Shown: positions 25,848-36,617, numbered from the stretch's first letter. The stretch is DNA of 64,000 nt from Poindextera sp963706385 (GCA_963706385.1 OY970153.1:3175483-3239482); one strand, 5' to 3'. The notes: a model not told the origin generated them from the sequence alone. Made by a program: numbers and translations.

Positions 25848-26393
25848 CTACGCGATCTGGCGGCCGCCCTGGGCGGCTAGGCGCAGGCGCGGGAACGAAT
25901 CGCCGATCCGGCTGGCGGCGGCGATGTTGACAATTCGCAGCGCGCCAATGACGCCGCCCTTCAGGGCCACGGCCGGGGCGATCGGCTGGTAGAGGCCGAT
26001 CAGGCGGTCGATCTGGCCCGTCGGGCCGCGCAGCGGGGCGAGCGCGATCTCCAGGCGCATGACGCCGACGCCGACGCGGGCTTCGGCCTCGATCACCAGC
26101 GGCTCGGGATGGCGGCGCACCGCCTCCAGCGCCATTTGCAGCGGCGTGCGCGCGGCCGGCTCCCAAAGGTTCAGGAAGTCGGTGTCGCGCAGCTCGCGTC
26201 CGTGCAGCTCGGCCAGGAAGCCGCCGCCTAGGCGCACGCGGTATTGCCCCGGCCCGAGCCGGCCCAGCATCAGGACCTGGGGCAACAGCGCCGGAATGTC
26301 GGCCGGATCGATCGCCGCCCGCGGAGGGGCTTGCTCCGTCCCGCGGCGGGATCGCCAATAGTCGATCAATCGTTCCGTGTTTGAATGGAACAT
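25848..26393 (-). CDS. PAS-domain protein (PAS_5 type)
   Basis: A 181-residue soluble protein (MFHSNTERLIDYWRSRRG...). The central region (RAAIDPADIPALLPQVLML, YRVRLGGGFLAELHGREL, LEIALAPL, IDRLIGLYQPI) matches the PAS_5 family common in alphaproteobacteria. There is no output domain, so it may act as a stand-alone sensor or bind a partner. The upstream extension to 26501 is rejected because it runs into the promoter region shared with the exported protein gene. Confidence 0.85.
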   Translation of the reverse strand: MFHSNTERLIDYWRSRRGTEQAPPRAAIDPADIPALLPQVLMLGRLGPGQYRVRLGGGFLAELHGRELRDTDFLNLWEPAARTPLQMALEAVRRHPEPLVIEAEARVGVGVMRLEIALAPLRGPTGQIDRLIGLYQPIAPAVALKGGVIGALRIVNIAAASRIGDSFPRLRLAAQGGRQIA

Positions 26394-26542
26394 CGAACCC
26401 TGCCTCGCGCGGCCCGGCGTGGCCGCACGGAGCTTGCAGGAAGATTCGGACCAGGCCGCAAACGTCCCAGGATGAAACGGTATGGGCGGGGCGGGCGGCA
26501 CCCATCTTGCTCGTATCGAGCGATCTAGAACGGAGATGGCCC

Positions 26543-27391
26543 ATGACGGCGCGCATCAATCCCATTCTGACCGCGATCGGCGGCGCATTCGCGCTGGCGG
26601 CCGCTCTGGCGATCGCGGCGCCCGCCGCCGCCTGCTGCGCGCCACCGCCCCCGCCATGCTGCGCGCCCCCGACGCCGCCCAGCCCGCCCAGTTATCCGTG
26701 CTGCCAGGCGCCGAACATCAACGTCAATATTCCGGGGGTGAACGTCAACGTCGGGGCCTCGGTGATCGTCAACGCCAATGTCCAGGCCCAGGCCAATGTG
26801 CTGGGCTCGGCCAGCGGGGCGGTTTATTTCGGCGGCGGTGGCGGCGGCGGCTATCTGATGCCCGGCGCGCCCGGCCTGATCTCGGGCCTCAACGTCGAGG
26901 GCGGCCTGCGCCGCACGGCCTACGAGGCGACCCGCACCAAGCTGATCAGGGTGGTGGTCGAGGCGGTCTGCCTGGACGACAAGGGCGTGCCGCACCCGGC
27001 CTCCCAGGTCTCCCCCGACCGCGACATCGACGAGGCCTACGACGGCGAGCTCTATCGCTGCATCGCCGGCACGCGGATGCAGTACACCTACGCCGAATTC
27101 AACGGCCGCGTGGCCTTCGACCACGGCGTCATGGTGACCTGTCAGAAAGGCGAGGCGCTCTACCATTCGCCGCGCGCGGCGGGTTCGGCCGGCGCCACGC
27201 TCGCTTGCCGACCCCAGAAACCGGCCCGCGACTGCAACGAACGCTCGCTGCTGCGCCGTTTCGGCGCCGGGGTGAAGGTGCTGACCTTGCTGATCGTCGA
27301 GAAATACACCGCCTACCGCGAGGAGACGATCGGGGCCTCGACCACCACCGCGCTCAGCCTGGACGGCGGCGTCGGCGGGGTGATGTACTGA
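26543..27391 (+). CDS. Exported Cys/Pro-rich protein with Asn/Val repeats, unknown function
   Basis: A 282-residue protein with a signal peptide (core AIGGAFALAAALAIAAPAAA). After cleavage comes a Cys-Pro cluster (CCAPPPPPCCAPPTPP), then an alternating Asn/Val segment (INVNIPGVNVNVGASV, NANVQAQANV), a Gly run, and a C-terminal domain of about 170 residues with further Cys. The N/V alternation recalls the low-complexity beta-forming stretches of HfaA and HfaD encoded nearby, which hints at a surface role; this is inference. The start at 26543 follows ACGGAGATGGCCC. It converges with the M16 gene, 10 bp apart. Confidence 0.75.
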   Translation: MTARINPILTAIGGAFALAAALAIAAPAAACCAPPPPPCCAPPTPPSPPSYPCCQAPNINVNIPGVNVNVGASVIVNANVQAQANVLGSASGAVYFGGGGGGGYLMPGAPGLISGLNVEGGLRRTAYEATRTKLIRVVVEAVCLDDKGVPHPASQVSPDRDIDEAYDGELYRCIAGTRMQYTYAEFNGRVAFDHGVMVTCQKGEALYHSPRAAGSAGATLACRPQKPARDCNERSLLRRFGAGVKVLTLLIVEKYTAYREETIGASTTTALSLDGGVGGVMY

Positions 27392-27401
27392 TCCGGCGCG
27401 C

Positions 27402-30383
27402 CTACCGCCCCGCCGCGGCCTTCGGTTCGATCTCCAGTTTCCAGGCCTTGGCGTCGTCCAGATAGAGCTCGGCCGCGCGGCGGATGTCCTCGGCGGTGAC
27501 GTGCTGAAGCTGGGCCTCGGAGGTGCGGATGGCGGCCAGCCGGCGCGGGTCGGCCTGGGCGCCGGCCAGGGCGGCCAGCCAGTACTCGTTGGTCTGGCGG
27601 CGTTTTTCCAGCGCATCGACCGCCGGGGTCTTGGCCCGGTCCAGCTCGTCGGGGCTGACGTCCTTGGCGCGCAGGTCGGCGGCGATGGTCTCGATGTCCT
27701 TGAAGAAGCCGTCCAGCCGCTTGGGCGGGATCTCGACCCAGGCCGAGAGGTAGCCATAGTGGGCGAACGCCTGCGAGGGCGAGGCGCCGGCCGAGGGCGA
27801 ATAGGTCAGGCCCTCGGCTTTGCGGATCTGTTCGATCAGCCGCATCTGCAGCACCTCGCCCAGCAGCGTCAGGGTGCGCGACCTTTGGGTGTCGGACAGG
27901 AAATCGTCGGTCGGCCAGGCCACCAGGCCGATCGCCTGATCGCCGCGGCCCGCGTGGGTCAGCACCACCGGCGCGCCGGTCGGGGCGGGGAAGCGGACGG
28001 TTGGCGCAGGGTCGGGGGCGGCGGGCGCGGGCCGGGTGGGCAGGGCGCCGAAGGTGGCGGCCACCGCCTCGATCGCCTTGTCGACCGTGGTGTCGCCGAC
28101 GATCACCACCTCGATCGCGCCCTTGTCGAGCGCGGGCTGGAGCAGGGCCTTCAGCTCGTCGGGCGTCTCGGCCGCGATCTCCGCGCGCGAGGGCATGCCC
28201 CAGCGCCGGTCGCCCGCATGCAGCCGCTGGCCCAGGTCGCGGTTCAGCACGCCGGCGGGCGTGGCCGCGAGCTGGTCGAACAGGGTGGGCGCGGCCTTGC
28301 GCATGCGCTCGAACGCCGCTGCGCGCCAGCCAGGGTGGGCCACATAGGCGGCCAATAGCTGCAGCTGGGTGTCGAGGTCGTCGGCGCGGGTCGAGCCCGA
28401 CAGGGAAAAGGCGTCCTCGCCGACGGCGAATTCGTGGCCGACGATCTTCGCGCGCAGCACCTGGTCGATGTCCTGGGCGCTGAGCTGATCGAGGCCGGCT
28501 TCCGGAAACGCGCTCGGCGCGGCCCAGGCGGGGGTCGGGCGGTCGGATGGCAGCGATCGCTGTCCGTCGCCGATGCGCGCCTGCGCCAGGATCTGGTCGT
28601 CGCGGAACTTGGTCGGCTTGACCGTCAGGCGCACGCCGTTCTCGAAGCGGACGAACACGGCGTCGAGGTCGGCGACGTCGCGCCGCTCGGCGACCTTGCC
28701 CGGCGTCCCGAAATCCTCGTAGGGCCAGCTCAGCGCCGCCTGGGCCGAGGGCGGCGGGACCGGCGCGGCCTCGGCGAGCTTGAAGGCGCGCGCCAGCGCC
28801 GCCTCGCCGCCGTCGATCGGGGCCTGGGCGGAGAGCAGCACCAGCGGCCCGGACCCGGCGAAGGCGGATTTCAGCGCGGCGTCGACCTGGCCCGGGGTCA
28901 GGCCGTTCACGTCGGAATCGAACAGCGACAGATCCTCGGCCGGGCTGGTCTCGACCTCGGGCGTTTCCAGCGTGCCGACGATGTCTTCCGCGATCGCCGG
29001 GGTGGCGCGGGTCGCCGCGCCCTCGACCGTCGCCTTCAGGCCCGCGCGATAGGCGTCGATCTCCTCGCCGAGTTCGGCCTGGCTGACGCCATAGGCGAGC
29101 AACTGGCGCACCGCCAGGTCGGCGGCGTCCAGCGCGGTTTTCCACTCGCCGGGCCGGGCGCTGGCCTGGACCACGGCGAGGCGGGCGGAATGGAACGCGT
29201 CGTCGCGATAGGCCGCGGCGCTGATGAACGGCGGATCGTCCGCCCGCACCAGGCGCTCCAGCCGCCGGTTGAGCACCGCCAGGCCCAGGGCCTCGATCGT
29301 CTGGCGCCGCCGCTTGGCCGCGCTGTCGGGCGACAGGTCGGGCGCCGCGACCCAGCTCATCTGCACCATCTCCGAATCGCCGGGCTGGACGTTCAGCCGG
29401 GTCACCGCGCCGCGCCGCATCGGGGCGCCCAGGTCGGGGTCCGGACCCGCCGGGGCGGCGTCGGCCCAGTCGCCGAAGCGGGCCTTGAGCTTGGCCTCCA
29501 TGGCGTCGGGATCGAAGTCGCCCACCGCCACCAGCACGGCGCGCTCGGGCCGGTAATAGGCCTTGTAGAACGCCTCCATCTGGTCGTGAGTGGCGCTGCG
29601 GATCACATCGACCTTGCCGATCGGGAAGCGGTCGGCGGCCAGCTGGCCCTGCAGCGACAGGCCGATGCTGGCTTTCAGCACGCGGTAGCCGGGGGTGTCG
29701 CGCAGCCGTTCCTCGGACAGCACCACGCCCTTTTCCTGGTCCAGCGCCTCCTGGTCCAGCGTCAGCTCGCCGGCCACCTCGCGCAGCAGCATCAGGCTGG
29801 TGTCGACCGTGTCGGCGTCGGCCTTGGGCAGGTCGAGCTTGTAGACCGTCTCGTCCCAGGAGGTGGAGGCGTTGGTGTCGGCGCCGAAGGCCAGGCCGTG
29901 GCGCTCGAGGATGTGGATCATTTCGCCGCGCGGCACATGGGTCGAGCCGTTGAACGCCATGTGTTCGAGCAGATGCGCCAGGCCCTGCTGGGCGTCGGTC
30001 TCGTTCAGCGAGCCGGCGTTGATCCGAAGCCGCAGCGAGGCTTGGCCGCCGGGCGTGGCGTTCTTCATCACCACATAGCGCAGGCCGTTCGGCAGGACGC
30101 CGAAGCGCATGGCCGGATCCGGCGGCAGGTCGGCGTAGGTCTGCGGCCAGACGTTGGCCGCCGGCGGCTTGCCCGCCGACGCGGCGAGCGACACGGGCTT
30201 GGAATGGCGGCGCGGGCCGAGGGGTTCGCGCGGCGACTGGGGCTGGGCCGGTGATTGGGCCTGGATTTGCGCCGGCGATGGTTGGTGTCCGCCGAAGTGC
30301 GGCGTCAGTCCGCGCATCGTGGTGCAGGCGGCCAGCACCAGGCCGCAGCCCGCCAGGAGGGCGAGGCGCGAAAAGCGGATCAT
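27402..30383 (-). CDS. M16 (insulinase/pitrilysin) family metallopeptidase, predicted lipoprotein
   Basis: A 993-residue two-part M16 protein. The signal ends in a lipobox (LVLAAC, Cys20). After a Pro/Gln-rich linker, the first M16 domain carries the inverted zinc motif HLLEH (137-141) with NAGSLNETD ahead of it and a downstream Glu in VVLSEERLRD. The second, non-catalytic half has the R/Y region (EQIRKAEGLTYSPSA) that closes the chamber. It is a periplasmic or outer-membrane-anchored peptidase that degrades peptides. The ATG at 30383 (MIRFSRLALLAGCG) is chosen for the lipoprotein signal. It lies downstream of hfaD on the same strand, separated by about 107 bp. Confidence 0.92.
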   Translation of the reverse strand: MIRFSRLALLAGCGLVLAACTTMRGLTPHFGGHQPSPAQIQAQSPAQPQSPREPLGPRRHSKPVSLAASAGKPPAANVWPQTYADLPPDPAMRFGVLPNGLRYVVMKNATPGGQASLRLRINAGSLNETDAQQGLAHLLEHMAFNGSTHVPRGEMIHILERHGLAFGADTNASTSWDETVYKLDLPKADADTVDTSLMLLREVAGELTLDQEALDQEKGVVLSEERLRDTPGYRVLKASIGLSLQGQLAADRFPIGKVDVIRSATHDQMEAFYKAYYRPERAVLVAVGDFDPDAMEAKLKARFGDWADAAPAGPDPDLGAPMRRGAVTRLNVQPGDSEMVQMSWVAAPDLSPDSAAKRRRQTIEALGLAVLNRRLERLVRADDPPFISAAAYRDDAFHSARLAVVQASARPGEWKTALDAADLAVRQLLAYGVSQAELGEEIDAYRAGLKATVEGAATRATPAIAEDIVGTLETPEVETSPAEDLSLFDSDVNGLTPGQVDAALKSAFAGSGPLVLLSAQAPIDGGEAALARAFKLAEAAPVPPPSAQAALSWPYEDFGTPGKVAERRDVADLDAVFVRFENGVRLTVKPTKFRDDQILAQARIGDGQRSLPSDRPTPAWAAPSAFPEAGLDQLSAQDIDQVLRAKIVGHEFAVGEDAFSLSGSTRADDLDTQLQLLAAYVAHPGWRAAAFERMRKAAPTLFDQLAATPAGVLNRDLGQRLHAGDRRWGMPSRAEIAAETPDELKALLQPALDKGAIEVVIVGDTTVDKAIEAVAATFGALPTRPAPAAPDPAPTVRFPAPTGAPVVLTHAGRGDQAIGLVAWPTDDFLSDTQRSRTLTLLGEVLQMRLIEQIRKAEGLTYSPSAGASPSQAFAHYGYLSAWVEIPPKRLDGFFKDIETIAADLRAKDVSPDELDRAKTPAVDALEKRRQTNEYWLAALAGAQADPRRLAAIRTSEAQLQHVTAEDIRRAAELYLDDAKAWKLEIEPKAAAGR

Positions 30384-30490
30384 CGGAAAACCTTGGCCGT
30401 GGTCACGAAAGGGCGCGACCATCGCCGCCGCTCGTGGCGGCCGCAAGGCGCAAAAACGTCAATCGCGAAAATTCGCCGGCGCGGCGCGCG

Positions 30491-31748
30491 TCAGGAGCCC
30501 GGTTTGCTGACGTAGAAGCTGGCGTTGTTGCCGACCGCGGTGGCGACGCCGCTGACCGAACGGTTCGATCCGGTGATGGTCGCGCTGGCCGCGGCGCCGA
30601 CGCCGCCGGTGTTGGTCTGGCTGTTGCTCACGCTCAGCACCCCGCCGCAGTCCGAACAGGCGAAGGCGGTGGCCGAGTTGGCGATCGCCGTGGCCGAGGC
30701 CGCCGCGTCGAAGCCGGCGCCGCCGGTGAAGCTGGCCGTGGCCTCGGTTCCGTTGGTGTTGCTCTGGCGGTTGGAGACCTCGGTGGCGAGGCCGTCGTTG
30801 GCGGCCATCAGCGAATTGCCGACGCCGGAGGCGCTCGCCTGGCCCGAGCCGAACTGGAAGCCGGTCACCACCGAGTTCGCCATAGACATAGGAGGCGTTG
30901 GCCTGACTGTCGGTGACGTTCAGCTCGCCGTCGGCGTTGCTTAGCGAGATGTTGTTGGCGCTGGCCGCCGCCACGCCCTGGATGGTCTGGCCGGTCCCCA
31001 CGTCGACGAACTGGCCGGCCTGGGTGAGCCCGCCGGTGGCGGTTTGGGTGGCGTTGAGGGTCTGGTTGGCCCCGGCGGTCCCGGTCGAGGTGATGTTGTT
31101 GGCGACCGCGACGGAGCTGAACGCCGCCGCGCCCGGCGTGTACTGCAGCGTCGCCCCGCCGGTGGTGTCGCTGCCGCTTTCCGCGTCGACGGTGGCCGAA
31201 CTGGACTGGGTGGTGGTCACGTTCGACGCGCCGCCGACGAGACCGAAGCTCAGCGCATTGGCGATCGCCTCGGTGCTGACCGAGGCGGCGCCGGTCTGGG
31301 CGAGCGCGGCGTTGAAATCGACCTCGCTCTTGACCAGGCTCCCATTGGCGGTCTGGCTGAAATTCCCGGTCAGCCCGCCGCCGCCGAGACTGTCGGCTTC
31401 GCTGGCGTTGGCGCTCGCCACGGTGGTGACGGCGGTCACGTCGCCCGAGTTGGCGGCGACGTTCAGCGAGGTCTTGGCGCTGGTCGCCCCGCTCATGGTC
31501 TGGCTCGACTGGACGTCGAGCGAGCCGGTCTGCACCGCGCTCAGCACCCCGTTGCCGGTGGCCGTGGTGACGGCCGTGGTCGAGCCCGAAACATCGACGA
31601 CATTCAGGGTTTGGGTCGAAAAGACGTCGCCCAGCTGGACCTGATTGTTGACGACCGTGCTTTGGCTAGTAGCGGCTCCGCTCAATGGCGGCAGCATCGG
31701 AGCCGCCAGCATTACGCCAGCGAGCAGGATCTTCGCGGGTCTGCGCAT
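30491..31748 (-). CDS. hfaD: Holdfast anchor protein HfaD, reading frame broken by one extra base
   Basis: An exported low-complexity protein (signal MRRPAKILLAGVMLAAP) rich in Ser, Thr, Asn, Val and Ala, with repeated Q-T-N/G beta-type motifs, like Caulobacter HfaD, which tethers the holdfast to the cell pole. The frame from 31748 reads well to NASYVYGELGG and then turns into Arg/Gln-rich nonsense to 30459. The correct composition continues one base out of register (MANSVVTGFQFGSGQ...) to a stop at 30491. Removing one base near 30880 gives an uninterrupted protein of about 418 residues. The break may be a sequencing error or a real inactivation. Order hfaA-hfaB-hfaD is as in Caulobacter. Confidence 0.82.
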
Positions 31749-32707
31749 TGTTCTTGTCCAGGTTGTTGTAAGCGGGGGTGAAGCCCCCGGTCAGGCCGGT
31801 GGTCCGCCCGCCGATCGGATCGCCGTCGTGCAGGCAGATCTGCGGACCCGGCGCGCCGTAGACGTTGGCCATCATCTCCAGCACCGCCCGTTCGACGACC
31901 GCGCGGACGCCGAGCTGGATCGGCTCAAGCCCGCCTTCGCCCGCCGAGACATTGAAGATGTTGCCGTTGAGGAAATCGAAGACGCCGACGCCGACCTGAC
32001 GACCGATGATCTGCTTCTGATAGGAGATCACGTCGACCACCTGCAGGGTGCGGGTGTCGACCAGGCGCATGTCGAGGCCGACGTTCATGACGTAGAGTTG
32101 GCCGGTCGCCTCGATCTTCAGGCCGGTGGCTTTCGGGTCGGAGCCCGCCGCGTCCAGGCCGGACGAGCGGATGTTGAAGTTCAGCTCGGTGATGCCGCCG
32201 ACGATATAGTAGTCGGACCCCGGCACCTGGCCGGCGGCGATCTTGCGATAGTCGCCGGGCGCGCCCGGCGCGGGCGGCGGCCCGTCGCTGATCAGCTTGT
32301 TGTTGGCGTATTTCAGCTCCAGCTCGGAGACGCTGGTGTCGTAGCGCTCGACCAGGTTGGCGCCCGCCTTCGACAGGGCCGACATCGCCATCAGCGAGGC
32401 GCCCTGGGTCAGCTTGCGGCCCGAGCCGTCGGCCTCCTCCTTGCCGGTGTAGTCCGAAATCCGGCCCACCGCGATCCGCGGCGAGGTGATGTGGTTGGCC
32501 CGGGCGTAGTCGCCCAGGCAGATCAGCGCCGCCGAATAGGGCGTCGGGTTGGCGGTCACCGGCGCGTTGCCGATCGGGTGGGCGTAATTGCCGCTCGGCC
32601 CGGCCACCGGGGAGACGCAGGCCGACAGCGCCACCGCGCAGGCCGAGACCACCGCGGGAATCTTGGCCCGGGCGAGCAGCGAGAGTTCTGAAATATGGAG
32701 CGACCAT
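31666..32707 (-). CDS. hfaB: Holdfast anchor lipoprotein HfaB (CsgG-like), probable 5' frameshift
   Basis: A CsgG-related outer-membrane secretion lipoprotein needed for HfaA and HfaD export. Visible family parts include ARANHITSPRIAVGRISDY, ASLMAMSALSKAGANLVERY and YYIVGGITELNFNIRSSG. The lipobox LSAC lies just inside, but the clean frame only starts at GTG 32652, which is too close to the lipobox for a signal peptide. An ATG at 32707, four bases after the hfaA stop, gives MVAPYFRTLAAR in another frame. Dropping one base of CGCCCGGG near 32670 joins the two as RRAKIPAVVSACAVALSAC, a normal lipoprotein signal. The 3' end overlaps the hfaD start by 83 bp. Confidence 0.85.
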
Positions 32708-32711
32708 GAGT

Positions 32712-33143
32712 TTAGGGCTTTCCATTGGTGCTGGTGGTCGCGGTGATGTTCCCGGTGTTGGTCTGCTGGGATTGCACGATCACCGTATTGTCCGAACCTT
32801 GGACCACGACGTTGAGGTTGTTGCCGATCGCGGAGGCGGATCCGCCGACCCCGCCGGCGCCGCTGAAGCTGTCGCCCACCCCGCTCAGGCGCGCGCTGGC
32901 GCCGGCGAACAGGCTGGTCGAACTGGCCTGGAACAGGCCGTTGATCACGACCAGGTTGCCGTTGGCGTCGGTCATGTCGACGTTGACCGGCTGATTTTCC
33001 TGGCCGGCGTAACGCCCATAGCCCGCGTTGAACGCGGCGGAGTTGGTCGTCATCGTCTGGGCCCGCGCCAAGCCGGCGAGAGTCAGGGCGGCCAGGCCGG
33101 CGATCGTCGCCGCGGTCGGGCGCGTGAGATGTCCGTGGGCCAT
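32712..33143 (-). CDS. hfaA: Holdfast anchor protein HfaA (curlin-like)
   Basis: A 143-residue exported protein: signal peptide to about residue 28 (GLAALTLAGLARA), then FNAGYGRYAGQENQPVNVDM and a Ser/Gly/Asn/Gln-rich tail (NNLNVVVQGSDNTVIVQSQQ) typical of amyloid-like curlin-type subunits. In Caulobacter, HfaA sits on the cell surface and with HfaD attaches the holdfast polysaccharide; HfaB secretes it. First gene of the leftward hfaABD operon. About 180 bp upstream separate it from the divergent rhomboid gene; that stretch includes one TTAA half-site (GGTTAAGCC) but no full CtrA box. Confidence 0.88.
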   Translation of the reverse strand: MAHGHLTRPTAATIAGLAALTLAGLARAQTMTTNSAAFNAGYGRYAGQENQPVNVDMTDANGNLVVINGLFQASSTSLFAGASARLSGVGDSFSGAGGVGGSASAIGNNLNVVVQGSDNTVIVQSQQTNTGNITATTSTNGKP

Positions 33144-33322
33144 CGCGGCCGCCTCCTCGACGAAAGGTCGCGGCCAGATGAGAGCAATGGCCGTGCCAGA
33201 GCGGGTCGGCCCAGAGAACTAAAGGGACAAGGCCCCGCGATTTGGTTAAGCCGACCGCGCCCGTTGGCTCCTTTTGAAACGATTCCGGATCAAATCGGCG
33301 CTAGACGTCAGCACGCGCGAGG

Positions 33323-33997
33323 GTGCGTATCGATCTGGGAGTCGAGCGGTTGGAGACTGAACGAGAGCCGTTGTTCCGCGTCCCGTGGCCGGTGGCGGCG
33401 CTGGTGGGCGTCATCCTGGCGGCCTTCGCGATCCAGAGCTTCATCGGAACCGAGGCGGTGGCCAGCAGCCTGGGGTTCTCGGCGCTGTCCCTGGCGCAAG
33501 GACGCCTGGCGCCGCTGTTTGTTTCGCTGTTCCTGCACGGCGGGTGGGCGCATGTGCTGGTCAATTCCGCCTTCATCCTGGCGTTTGGCGCGCCCGTCTC
33601 GCGACGGTGCGGGCGGGACGCGACGGGCGCCCTGGCCTTTTTCGGCTTCTTTCTGACATGCGGGGTGCTGGCCAATCTCGGCTACGCCGCCGCGCACCCG
33701 ACGAGCGAGGCGGTGGTCGTCGGCGCCTCGGGCGCGGCCGCGGGCCTGATGGCGGCCGCCTCCCGGCTGATGACCCGCGAGCCGGGCCTGGCGCCCTTCG
33801 CCAGCCAGCCGGTGCTGGGCATGGCCGGGGCCTGGTTGATGGTCAACCTGATCCTGGCGCTGATCGACCGGCTGGGCTTGAACGGGCTCGCGCCCGGATC
33901 CGGCGGCGCGCCGATCGCCTGGGAGGCGCACCTGACCGGCTATGCGGCGGGCCTGGTCCTGTTCGGGCCGATGCTGCGCCTGATCCGCCGCGACTGA
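33323..33997 (+). CDS. Rhomboid-family intramembrane serine protease
   Basis: A 224-residue polytopic protein with six or so hydrophobic helices. HGGWAHVLVNSAF is the conserved HxxxxHxxxN loop-helix. The catalytic Ser is in VGASGAAAGL (GxSG) and the partner His is in EAHLTGYAAGL. It should cleave single-pass membrane proteins within the inner membrane. The start is GTG at 33323, just after GCGAG. It is divergent from hfaA and followed by a CBS protein gene about 97 bp downstream. No dedicated substrate is evident. Confidence 0.9.
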   Translation: MRIDLGVERLETEREPLFRVPWPVAALVGVILAAFAIQSFIGTEAVASSLGFSALSLAQGRLAPLFVSLFLHGGWAHVLVNSAFILAFGAPVSRRCGRDATGALAFFGFFLTCGVLANLGYAAAHPTSEAVVVGASGAAAGLMAAASRLMTREPGLAPFASQPVLGMAGAWLMVNLILALIDRLGLNGLAPGSGGAPIAWEAHLTGYAAGLVLFGPMLRLIRRD

Positions 33998-34094
33998 ATT
34001 CGCGCTCCGGTTCGATCACGGCATAGAGAATTGCCCTGAAGCCCGGTTTGCGTGAAGCTCCGTCCAATCAAGGAAAGGCGGAGGAGGAAAGCCG

Positions 34095-34526
34095 ATGCTC
34101 GTTTCCCAGATTCTCAAGGATAAAGGCGACCTTGTTTTCACCGCCTCGCCGCATGAAACCGTCGCCGGGGCGGCGGCCATGCTGCACAGCCGGCGGGTCG
34201 GCGCGATGGTCATCGTCGACGGCGGGGGAGCGATTGTCGGAATACTGTCCGAGCGCGATATCGTCAGGGTGGTGGCCGAAAAGGGCGCTGTGGCCCTGAG
34301 CGAGCCGATCTCCGGCTGCATGACCAAGGACGTGGTGTTCGCCGCGCCCAACGAGCCGGTGCAGTCGCTGCTGGGGCGAATGACCGACCGGCGCGTGCGC
34401 CACCTGCCGGTGATCAAGGACGGGCGGCTCGTGGGCATCGTCTCGATCGGCGATCTGGTGAAGTGCAAGATCGCCGAGGCCGAAGCCGAGGCGGAGACCC
34501 TCAAGGCCTATATCTCGGCCGGCTAG
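34095..34526 (+). CDS. CBS-domain-pair protein
   Basis: A 143-residue soluble protein made of two CBS motifs and little else. CBS1 covers about 10-65 (HETVAGAAAMLHSRRVGAMVIVD, GILSERDIVR) and CBS2 about 75-130 (MTKDVVFAAPNEPVQSLLGRM, HLPVIKDGRLVGIVSIGDLV). Such stand-alone Bateman modules bind adenosine nucleotides or NAD and modulate other proteins. The ATG at 34095 follows GGAGGAGGAAAGCCG. It has no operon partner; the rRNA operon leader follows. Confidence 0.9.
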   Translation: MLVSQILKDKGDLVFTASPHETVAGAAAMLHSRRVGAMVIVDGGGAIVGILSERDIVRVVAEKGAVALSEPISGCMTKDVVFAAPNEPVQSLLGRMTDRRVRHLPVIKDGRLVGIVSIGDLVKCKIAEAEAEAETLKAYISAG

Positions 34527-34826
34527 AGCCGCCGGGGGGCCGCGCGCCATCCTGGATCGGACGAAATTTCGCCTTCGGACCGACTCAGGGGTTGCGCCCC
34601 CCGGACCCGCCGAATATAAGCCGCGCCTCGCCAGGGCGTCGGCCGGGCGTCGAAATTGAAAAGAGCCATAAAGCTCTTGCCTTTTCGAAGCTCCGGCGTT
34701 AAGTTCCCCGGCTCCAACCGACTCGTTTCCGGACTGATTGAGGGAAGCCCCTCGGCGGCCCAGGAGCGAGTTTTGCGCGCTGACGCAGCCCGATCCGACC
34801 GGACCGGGACTGTGTTCGCAAGCCGG

Positions 34827-34855
34827 TTGACACGGAAAACGGCGGCTCCTAGATA
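34827..34855 (+). promoter_or_regulatory. Ribosomal RNA operon promoter, housekeeping sigma type
   Basis: TTGACA at 34827-34832, a 17-bp spacer and TAGATA at 34850-34855. The consensus-like match and location about 270 bp before mature 16S fit an rrn promoter. An additional upstream promoter is possible but not clear. Confidence 0.75.
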
Positions 34856-34908
34856 CGCCGCTCTTCGCCGCCACCGGGCGTTAAACGGTGGGGCCGGCAA
34901 GCCGGTCT

Positions 34909-34919
34909 GGTCTTTGACA
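34909..34919 (+). promoter_or_regulatory. boxA-type rRNA antitermination site
   Basis: GGTCTTTGACA closely resembles the NusB/S10-binding boxA of rRNA leaders (GCTCTTTAACA in E. coli) and lies between the promoter and 16S. Confidence 0.65.
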
Positions 34920-35124
34920 TCGTTGATTTGGAAAGAGAAACGCAGGCGGCGGTGTTCTGCGGACAGAGCAAGTCTGTCCTCGACACTGACTGTCACGCGG
35001 TCTCTTGAAGACACCATGATACCATCGGTTTCGGCCGGTGGAGTTATGGGAACTCGTCAATAGACTACGCAAAGACAACGCCCGCCGTCCTTCGGGATGG
35101 TGGATACGGAAGTCAGAACGTCAA

Positions 35125-36617
<1,493 letters not shown>

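Larger units (their letters stand above)
34527..35124 (+). other. Upstream region and leader of the rRNA operon
   Basis: About 600 non-coding bases. A small hairpin AAGAGC-N6-GCTCTT at 34661-34678, followed by TTTT, may end the CBS transcript. The rRNA promoter and boxA are annotated separately. The remaining leader up to the 16S start is expected to be removed by RNase III; I do not see a protein gene in it. Confidence 0.6.

Noticed and set aside
27313..29145. Long leftward frame inside the M16 gene
   Set aside because: Arg/Gly/Pro-rich out-of-frame reading of the peptidase gene with no domain.
33230..33260. CtrA binding site upstream of hfaA
   Set aside because: Only one TTAA half-site is present; the second half at the required spacing is missing.
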